From Nanobdellota archaeon (lineage in GTDB: Archaea; Nanobdellota; Nanobdellia; Pacearchaeales; GW2011-AR1): a stretch of 8,906 bases of DNA. Below the pieces are notes generated by a model. That model searched no databases, was not told the DNA's origin, and saw nothing but the letters and a program-made list of their open reading frames with translations. A program made the position numbers and the translations under genes. Below are positions 5,243-8,906 of this stretch, piece after piece; the first letter of the stretch is position 1; every line of letters begins with the position of its first letter. Location: positions 1-8,906 of the forward strand of contig JAHKAF010000093.1 of assembly GCA_018825865.1 (NCBI GenBank), written 5' to 3'.

Positions 5243-6007
5243 TTAAAGATGTTTAGCCATTGCTTGGAGAATTTCATAAGCCGCCTTTCTTCTGTCTTTA
5301 GCAGTGGTTATTGCTCCTCCAATAACTAATATTGAACTAGTGCAATCTTGAACAGCCTTATCAGGAGTATATAATTGTTTTTGACCTTCTCTTCGCACTC
5401 CTGCCCATTTAATTCCAGGAGTAACGTAAAGAAAATCAGAGCCAAACTCTTTTTCTAATGCTCCTGCTTTACTTGCGGGGCAAACAACCCCATCAAGACC
5501 CCAATCTCTTGCAAGTTCAGTTCTTCTTCGTACTAAATCATCATATTTTGTAAATATCCCTTCTTCCTCCAAATCGCTATTAGATATACTTGTTAAAACA
5601 GTAACTCCAATAACTTTTGGTCTTCCCAATATTAGATAATTTTCCTGAGCTCCTTTTTCAGCTCCTTCAACAGCTTTCTCGCACATTAATTTTCCACTCT
5701 CCCCAATATGAATATTAAACATATAAACTCCGGGAACAGAACAAGCCTTACTAGCTTCGTAAACTGTATTAGGAGTGTCATGTAATTTTAAGTCGAGAAA
5801 AGTGTTCCCTCCTCGTTTATATATTTCATTTACTATCGGAACTCCTTCATTGCATGCAGCAGTATGTAATTGTTTTCCGACTTTGAAGATTCCAACATAA
5901 TCTGATAATTCACTTGAAAGATTAACTGCTTCTCTCACAGTAGGCACATCCAATGCTAAACAAACTCTATTTCCTGCCTGTTGTTCTTTTGATGTTAGTT
6001 CTATCAT
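5243..6007 (-). CDS. pyrF: Orotidine 5'-phosphate decarboxylase
   Basis: This enzyme converts OMP to UMP, the last step of de novo pyrimidine synthesis. The 254-residue protein has the catalytic tetrad in the usual spacing: Lys42 (FKVG), then Asp72, Lys74 and Asp77 in LDLKLHDTPNTV. Asp20 in CLALD and the TPGI motif (196-199) are also present. The DLKLHD form is the bacterial type rather than the DFKVAD form common in euryarchaea, so the gene may have been acquired, or may be the DPANN form. One oddity: near the C-terminus the family usually has G-R-x-I-T, the Arg gripping substrate phosphate, but here it reads IGGAITTAKD, with Gly231 in the Arg place. It follows pyrE with a 1-nt gap and is surely co-transcribed with it. 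Confidence 0.94.
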   Translation of the reverse strand: MIELTSKEQQAGNRVCLALDVPTVREAVNLSSELSDYVGIFKVGKQLHTAACNEGVPIVNEIYKRGGNTFLDLKLHDTPNTVYEASKACSVPGVYMFNIHIGESGKLMCEKAVEGAEKGAQENYLILGRPKVIGVTVLTSISNSDLEEEGIFTKYDDLVRRRTELARDWGLDGVVCPASKAGALEKEFGSDFLYVTPGIKWAGVRREGQKQLYTPDKAVQDCTSSILVIGGAITTAKDRRKAAYEILQAMAKHL

Positions 6008-6008
6008 T

Positions 6009-6719
6009 TTATTTCTTTACTCTTGGAAAGCCATGTTTTTCTCCCCACTTAAATGGGTCTGCTCTCCATTCGTTTAACATCTCTAATTGAGTTCTACTAA
6101 TGTATTTTGTTTCTTTTGCAACCTCCAATAAAGTATCATATGTTAAAAGAGAGCTTACTTTACAAAGATACATTAACTTATGACCTTTTTCATCATAAGG
6201 GTCTTTTCCTCTAAATATATTCTCTGTAACATCTAAGCCATAATTAAAAATAGATATACAATTGTTACAATTCCCGTTAGCGCTTCTTATCCCTTGAACC
6301 GCTCTCGCCGAACTACCTCCTGTAGAAATCAAATCTTCTATTAAAACCACTTTTCTTTCTTGCAAATCTGATTCTGCATCAATCCCTTCTATCTGGTTTC
6401 TTAACCCATGATCTTTTGGTTTATCTCTAACATAAATCAGGGGTGCTGGGGGATTCAAAGAGTCTGCCAACGTTGTTGCAGGAGAAATCCCTGCAGTAGA
6501 TGTTCCCGCAATTACATCGTAAGAAATTCCTTCAGATTCGAGAAGATTTCTAAAACCCTCTGCAATTAATGCTCTATGGTTTGGGTGGAAAAGAAACATT
6601 CTATTATCATTGTAGATTGGCATTCTATATCCAGAAGCCCATTCAAAAGGGTCATTAGGTCTTAATTTGATGGCATTTATTTCTAAACCTGCTTTTGCAA
6701 TCATTCTGTCATAATTCAT
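6009..6719 (-). CDS. pyrE: Orotate phosphoribosyltransferase
   Basis: This enzyme joins orotate and PRPP to make OMP, feeding the pyrF product encoded next to it. The 236-residue protein has FEWASGYRMPIYNDNR (25-40, orotate-side motif), the catalytic loop RDKPKDHG (98-105, with Lys100, Lys102 and His104) and the PRPP-binding signature VVLIEDLISTGGSSA (124-138). It is somewhat longer than the roughly 210-residue bacterial enzymes, with a C-terminal tail (about 205-236) rich in Trp and Lys. The stop is 1 nt from the pyrF start, so the two form an operon. A TATA-like box 26 nt before the ATG supports leaderless initiation, and a perfect 20-bp palindrome directly upstream of that box may control the operon. 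Confidence 0.95.
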   Translation of the reverse strand: MNYDRMIAKAGLEINAIKLRPNDPFEWASGYRMPIYNDNRMFLFHPNHRALIAEGFRNLLESEGISYDVIAGTSTAGISPATTLADSLNPPAPLIYVRDKPKDHGLRNQIEGIDAESDLQERKVVLIEDLISTGGSSARAVQGIRSANGNCNNCISIFNYGLDVTENIFRGKDPYDEKGHKLMYLCKVSSLLTYDTLLEVAKETKYISRTQLEMLNEWRADPFKWGEKHGFPRVKK

Positions 6720-6740
6720 ATCGGGTAAAACAGAATTTAA

Positions 6741-6749
6741 TTTTTAAAG
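6741..6749 (-). promoter_or_regulatory. TATA-like box of the pyrEF operon
   Basis: CTTTAAAAA on the minus strand is centred 26 nt before the pyrE ATG at 6719 and starts one base from the 20-bp palindrome. Confidence 0.6.
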
Positions 6750-6750
6750 T

Positions 6751-6770
6751 TATATGTTTTAAAACATATA
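6751..6770. promoter_or_regulatory. Perfect 20-bp palindrome, candidate operator of pyrEF
   Basis: TATATGTTTTAAAACATATA is its own reverse complement over all 20 positions. It touches the pyrE TATA-like box on one side and lies about 15 bp from the TATA-like box of the divergent toxin-antitoxin operon on the other, so a dimeric regulator bound here could act on either promoter. It is A/T-rich, which raises the chance of coincidence, but perfection over 20 bp is unusual. Confidence 0.6.
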
Positions 6771-6785
6771 TTTAAAGCCGAAACA

Positions 6786-6793
6786 TTTAAATA
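6786..6793 (+). promoter_or_regulatory. TATA-like box of the toxin-antitoxin operon
   Basis: TTTAAATA preceded by CGAAACA (possible BRE). Transcription would begin near 6815, giving a leader of about 24 nt, unlike the leaderless genes in the window. Confidence 0.55.
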
Positions 6794-6819
6794 GCATACA
6801 TATGTATACATTAGCATAC
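6792..6819 (+). promoter_or_regulatory. Candidate autoregulatory operator of the toxin-antitoxin operon
   Basis: TAGCATAC occurs twice, at 6792-6799 and 6812-6819, exactly 20 bp apart (two helical turns), and the palindrome ATACATATGTAT (6796-6807) lies between. The site covers the space between TATA-like box and expected start of transcription, the right place for repression by an antitoxin or toxin-antitoxin complex. Confidence 0.5.
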
Positions 6820-6825
6820 TAAACT

Positions 6826-6830
6826 GGGGA
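6826..6830 (+). promoter_or_regulatory. Shine-Dalgarno-like sequence of the antitoxin gene
   Basis: GGGGA, 8 nt before the ATG at 6839. It is notable because most genes here lack one; it agrees with the predicted short leader and fixes the antitoxin start. Confidence 0.4.
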
Positions 6831-6838
6831 AGTCTCAG

Positions 6839-7075
6839 ATGGAAACGACAATACGTTTGAATATCAATACAAAGCAAGAACTTGATAGTTTCAAACAATA
6901 CAAAAATGAAAGTTATAATGAATTAATTAGGAAACTAATTTACATTGCGAAGCTGTGCGAAAATGAGCCAAAATTATCTCAAAAGACAATCAAAGAGATT
7001 AAAGAAGCGAGAGAAAGGATTAAAAAAGGAGAGTTCTATACAGAAGAAGAGGCGAAGAAGATTCTTGGATTATAA
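6839..7075 (+). CDS. RelB-like antitoxin with N-terminal DNA-binding region
   Basis: The 78-residue protein begins METTIRLNINTKQELDSFKQ, a strand followed by a helix as in ribbon-helix-helix or DUF7557-like antitoxins, and a second helix follows (ESYNELIRKLIYIA). The C-terminal half is charged and helical, ending IKKGEFYTEEEAKKILGL, the toxin-wrapping type of tail found in archaeal RelB-like antitoxins. The toxin gene starts 1 nt after its stop, so the pair is translationally coupled. Expected roles are to neutralise the toxin by direct binding and to repress the operon through the repeats at 6792-6819. Identification rests on pattern and on the neighbouring toxin. Confidence 0.85.
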   Translation: METTIRLNINTKQELDSFKQYKNESYNELIRKLIYIAKLCENEPKLSQKTIKEIKEARERIKKGEFYTEEEAKKILGL

Positions 7076-7076
7076 A

Positions 7077-7328
7077 ATGTACGAGTTAATCTTTGAAAAG
7101 AGGGCTCTTCAAGATTTGAATAAACTTAGTGAATCTATAAAGGAAAGAATTTGGAACAAGTTACAACAATGTAAGGAAAATCCTTTTAGGTACTTGAAAC
7201 CCCTTATTCAAATAAAAGGATTTAAATTAAGGGTAGGAGATTACAGAGTTATTATAGACATCAAAGAGAAAATAAAAATCTTACAGATATTAAAAGTTGG
7301 GCATCGTAAAAATATTTATCATAAATAA
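7077..7328 (+). CDS. RelE/ParE-family toxin (mRNA interferase-like)
   Basis: The correct start is the ATG at 7077, 1 nt after the antitoxin stop; a longer in-frame opening from 6945 would overlap most of the antitoxin and is rejected. The 83-residue product has the family form: YELIFEKRALQDLNKL at the N-terminus, then IKGFKLRVGDYRVII (46-60) and ILKVGHRKNIY (71-81). Arg52, Arg57, His76, Arg77 and Tyr81 stand where RelE-type toxins keep basic and tyrosine residues for cutting mRNA in the ribosome A site. It is full length and seems intact, so it is probably active and held in check by the gene before it. RelE and ParE subfamilies cannot be separated with certainty by eye. Confidence 0.9.
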   Translation: MYELIFEKRALQDLNKLSESIKERIWNKLQQCKENPFRYLKPLIQIKGFKLRVGDYRVIIDIKEKIKILQILKVGHRKNIYHK

Positions 7329-7329
7329 A

Positions 7330-7563
7330 ATGCAACAAACACTCTCTCTTTTAATCGGAATCCTTGTTCTCTTTTTAGGAATTCCCCTCGGGAGTTATCT
7401 TGCCAAGACTACAAAAGATGAATTAGAGTCTGGGCAGAAATGGTTTAAACTAATTATTGCTGTGAGCTTGGTTGGAGGGTTTGCAGGATTAATCCTCAGC
7501 GACGATGTTTTGATGTTTAGTCTGTTTTTTATTGCGATTGTGACAAGTCGGAGTTTGCGGTAA
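7330..7563 (+). CDS. Small membrane protein, third gene of the toxin-antitoxin operon
   Basis: The ATG at 7330 is 1 nt after the toxin stop and is a better start than the TTG at 7297 inside the toxin gene. The 77-residue product has a hydrophobic segment at 5-25, a polar loop with KTTKDELESGQKWFK (26-40), then hydrophobic stretches at about 41-56 and 59-72, ending in SRSLR. This predicts two or three membrane spans. I do not know a characterised family. Proteins of this general form (membrane span, Lys/Glu loop ending in KWFK, membrane span) appear familiar from small archaeal genomes, but this is memory, not a search. The 1-nt spacing implies co-translation with the toxin pair; a functional link is not shown. 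Confidence 0.75.
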   Translation: MQQTLSLLIGILVLFLGIPLGSYLAKTTKDELESGQKWFKLIIAVSLVGGFAGLILSDDVLMFSLFFIAIVTSRSLR

Positions 7564-7578
7564 AGTGCCAGTTATGAA

Positions 7579-7641
7579 AGTCACAAATATCCTGCAAAAG
7601 ATTTCATGCGTTGAGGAGGACGACTGCCTGCTCCTGTGACT
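7579..7641. other. Possible structured RNA or 3' end region after the operon
   Basis: AGTCACA (7579-7585) pairs with TGTGACT (7635-7641), and GGAG (7615-7618) pairs with CTCC (7631-7634) directly inside, so a stacked stem is possible. It lies 16 nt after the stop of the small membrane protein gene. No known RNA family is recognised; it may be a 3' untranslated structure. A 21-codon frame at 7574-7639 also crosses it. Confidence 0.3.
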
Positions 7642-7675
7642 AGTTTGAGGAATTAGGTTGTTCAGACAGAATTTA

Positions 7676-7764
7676 TTATCTTCTCTTCCACCAAATAACT
7701 CCAACAATCAAAACATAATCATAAACAATACAAAAATTCCAACTATCAATCCTCTTTTTACCAT
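7676..7764 (-). pseudogene. Possible tiny single-span membrane protein gene, broken by a frameshift
   Basis: From the ATG at 7764 (minus) the frame reads MVKRGLIVGIFVLFMIMF and stops after 18 codons. Another frame continues with VLIVGVIWWKRR and two stop codons in a row (TAA TAA, 7678-7673). Joined, this is a single membrane span of about 30 residues with basic ends. The total length, 89 nt, is one base short of a whole frame. TTTTAAAAA on the minus strand lies about 25 nt before the ATG, as for the leaderless genes here. The match of promoter spacing and two hydrophobic half-frames is suggestive only. Confidence 0.35.
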
Positions 7765-7840
7765 ACCTTACTAACAATCAAACATTTTTAAAATTACCCT
7801 TGTCTCTTACCAACCTGTAAGCGATATAATATCAAACCTC

Positions 7841-7854
7841 CGAAAAGTTTATAA
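7841..7854 (+). promoter_or_regulatory. Strong promoter-like site in the 394-bp gap
   Basis: CGAAAAGTTTATAA joins a good BRE-like stretch to a TATA box (TTTATAA, 7848-7854). Transcription would start near 7877, about 82 nt before the NYN gene and just before a stable hairpin. It drives either a long leader for the NYN gene or a short RNA of its own. Confidence 0.5.
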
Positions 7855-7884
7855 CTTCCATATACCTCTGATTATCATAACTAC

Positions 7885-7911
7885 CCCAGGATTGACTTGT
7901 GCAACCCTGGG
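7885..7911 (+). other. GC-rich hairpin followed by a T-rich tract
   Basis: CCCAGG (7885-7890) pairs with CCTGGG (7906-7911); beyond one mismatch, TTG (7892-7894) pairs with CAA (7902-7904) around a 7-nt loop. CATTTTATTTTAG follows. It stands out in A/T-rich surroundings and begins about 8 nt after the predicted transcription start. It may be a terminator-like 3' end of a very short RNA or a leader structure of the NYN gene. Confidence 0.45.
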
Positions 7912-7928
7912 CATTTTATTTTAGTTAA

Positions 7929-7937
7929 TTTTATTAA
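7929..7937 (+). promoter_or_regulatory. TATA-like box of the NYN gene
   Basis: TTTTATTAA is centred 26 nt before the ATG at 7959, the leaderless spacing used elsewhere in this window. It supports that ATG as the true start of the frameshifted gene. Confidence 0.5.
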
Positions 7938-7958
7938 TGGGGCTATTTTTAATATTTA

Positions 7959-8505
7959 ATGAGTAATAGGGAAAGAGTTATTGTTTTTATCGACGGAAAT
8001 AATTGCTATCATAATTTGAAAAGAATGTTCAAAAATAGAAGATTGATGGATTTTAATTTTGATAGACTTACTAGAGAGCTTACAGGGAAGAGGAAGCTTG
8101 AGAGAATATATTACTATACTTGCTTCTTTTGATAGGACGAAAGATAAAAAGACGTATATGAAACAACAGAAATTCTTTGATAAACTTAGAAAAATTCCAA
8201 ATCTCAAGTTAGTTCTTTGTAGAATGATAAAGGTAAAGATTGATGGAAAAATAATCTATCAAGTAAAAGAAGACTACATTCGTCTTGCTGTGGACATGGT
8301 TGAAGGAGCGGCAGATGATGTTTATGATACTGCAATTTTAATCTCCACAGATGGAGACTTTGTCCCTGTAATTCAAGCAGTAAACAAAAAAGGAAAGGGG
8401 GTTGAGAATGTTGGTTTTGAGAAGCAATTTTCTTACCATTTGAAACAAGAATGCGACAAATTTATAAGGTTAAATAAAGAATTCTTGGAGAGGTGTTTTG
8501 ATTGA
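7959..8505 (+). CDS. NYN-domain (LabA/DUF88-like, PIN-fold) putative ribonuclease, interrupted by a +1 frameshift
   Basis: Frame one starts at the ATG at 7959 and reads MSNRERVIVFIDGNNCYHNL and on to YYYTCFF, then stops at TGA (8130-8132) followed at once by TAG. The adjacent frame continues from GAT at 8131 with DRTKDKKTYMKQQKFFDKLR to the stop at 8503-8505. Skipping one T in the TTTT run gives a coherent 181-residue protein. The NYN acidic residues are all kept: Asp12 (FIDGNN), Asp112 (LAVDM), Asp123 (YDTA), Asp131 and Asp133 (STDGDF). Such proteins are metal-dependent RNases or RNA-processing factors. The break may be a sequencing error, a recent mutation, or programmed frameshifting at TTT TGA. 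The 8059 start of the second frame alone is not credible as a gene start, because it loses the first Asp motif. Confidence 0.85.
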
Positions 8506-8509
8506 TAAG

Positions 8510-8791
8510 ATGCACCGAATATTAAGGAGGGTTGGAGGACTAGAAAAAGAGGAGTTATATAAGATAATCTTAAATAGATATTCAAAAGTTTGCGGAGATC
8601 ATGGGAAGGAGGTTTTTGAGGAAAAAGTTCTTCCAGCAGCATATAAAGTCTTTGAGGGTGAACCTTCTCGATTAATCTTAGAGTTATTTAGAGTCATACA
8701 AAATGCAAGAGAGTATAAAGTAAGTAAAATAGAAAATTATTTGTCGAAAGTTATCTTAGAATTTAATAGAGGACATATGGCTCCTCGCTGA
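8510..8791 (+). CDS. Hypothetical helical protein, 93 residues, downstream of the NYN gene
   Basis: The ATG at 8510 lies 4 nt after the NYN stop; an alternative TTG at 8498 would overlap that gene by 8 nt and has GGAGAGGTG close upstream, so the start is uncertain by four codons. The product is basic and almost entirely helical by composition (LEKEELYKIILNRYSKV, VFEEKVLPAAYKVFEGE, LILELFRVIQNAREYKV). It has no signal, membrane span or known motif. I do not recognise it. Tight spacing suggests it is translated with the NYN protein and might be its partner; that is inference. The frame is intact, unlike the gene before it. Confidence 0.65.
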   Translation: MHRILRRVGGLEKEELYKIILNRYSKVCGDHGKEVFEEKVLPAAYKVFEGEPSRLILELFRVIQNAREYKVSKIENYLSKVILEFNRGHMAPR

Positions 8792-8906
8792 TGCTTGTCG
8801 ATAGTTAACTCACAATCGATTTCATCAGATTGCTCGCTTAGAAGAAATTATTAACGAAATAACCCCTTAATATATTTGGCTCAAAATTATTCTTGTTATC
8901 AACTAC
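8792..8906. other. Right-edge intergenic sequence
   Basis: This 115-bp stretch is A/T-rich with no gene. CAATC/GATTG (about 8813-8832) could form a weak 5-bp hairpin, and TTAATATATTT near 8867 could be a TATA-like box in either direction. Nothing here can be supported further. Confidence 0.3.

Noticed and set aside
6945..7076. Upstream extension of the RelE-like toxin frame
   Set aside because: It overlaps the antitoxin gene in another frame and encodes a run of Lys/Arg. The ATG at 7077, 1 nt after the antitoxin stop, gives a normal-length toxin.
7297..7329. TTG start for the small membrane protein inside the toxin gene
   Set aside because: The ATG at 7330 is 1 nt after the toxin stop and leads directly into the first hydrophobic segment.
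7574..7639. 21-codon plus-strand frame after the membrane protein gene
   Set aside because: It is too short and featureless to support, lies over a possible RNA stem, and has no convincing start signal.
7489..7707. Minus-strand frame of 72 codons overlapping the end of the membrane protein gene
   Set aside because: It runs antisense to an intact gene, has no recognisable features and no promoter; its first part reads the broken micro-gene in the wrong frame.
8059..8130. Start of the NYN protein at 8059
   Set aside because: This would drop the FIDGNN motif with the first catalytic Asp. The upstream frame from 7959 supplies it and has a promoter, so 8059 is an in-frame ATG of chance origin.
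7956..8207. Minus-strand frame opposite the NYN gene
   Set aside because: It is a shadow of a gene whose protein motifs are clear on the plus strand.
1..8906. CRISPR array, tRNA or rRNA genes
   Set aside because: I found no regularly spaced direct repeats, and no cloverleaf or rRNA signature that could be supported on either strand.

Overview
The window looks like chromosomal DNA of an A+T-rich archaeon, most likely a small-genome DPANN lineage of the Woesearchaeota/Pacearchaeota kind. The best evidence is an archaeal-type D-aminoacyl-tRNA deacylase (dtdA) and a repeated promoter layout: an A/T-rich TATA-like box centred 25-28 nt before the ATG, which leaves no room for a Shine-Dalgarno sequence (leaderless mRNA). 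This layout is seen for the genes starting at 763(-), 2725(-), 3134(+), 5192(-), 6719(-) and 7959(+). The lineage name is inference. No rRNA, tRNA or CRISPR array is visible.

Layout. 1-763(-) is a membrane-anchored or secreted endonuclease/exonuclease/phosphatase-fold protein that runs off the left edge. 916-1591 holds an unknown 98-residue gene converging with a VanZ-like membrane protein. 1592-4361 is accessory in character. It contains a Qng1-type queuosine salvage enzyme and an unrecognised 300-residue gene, divergently arranged, and each is bracketed by its own pair of inverted repeats. 4362-6719(-) is housekeeping: pyrE and pyrF (last two steps of UMP synthesis, 1-nt spacing), then dtdA with its own promoter. 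6720-6838 is a shared divergent control region with a perfect 20-bp palindrome and a separate operator-like repeat. 6839-7563(+) is a three-gene string with 1-nt gaps: a RelB-like antitoxin, a RelE-like toxin and a small membrane protein. 7564-7958 has no intact gene but holds a structured stretch, the remains of a tiny membrane-protein gene, a strong promoter and a stable hairpin. 7959-8791(+) is a NYN-domain (PIN-like nuclease) gene split by a single +1 frameshift, overlapped or closely followed by an unknown helical protein.

Most interesting points: (i) two neighbouring single-gene modules each enclosed by diverged inverted repeats, one pair keeping hairpin positions while changing hairpin sequence, with an attC-like folded element among them; (ii) the NYN gene break at TTT TGA TAG, which has the form of a programmed +1 frameshift site; (iii) a queuosine salvage enzyme in an apparent archaeon; (iv) a PyrF lacking the usual phosphate-binding arginine; (v) the palindrome and operator between pyrEF and the toxin-antitoxin operon.
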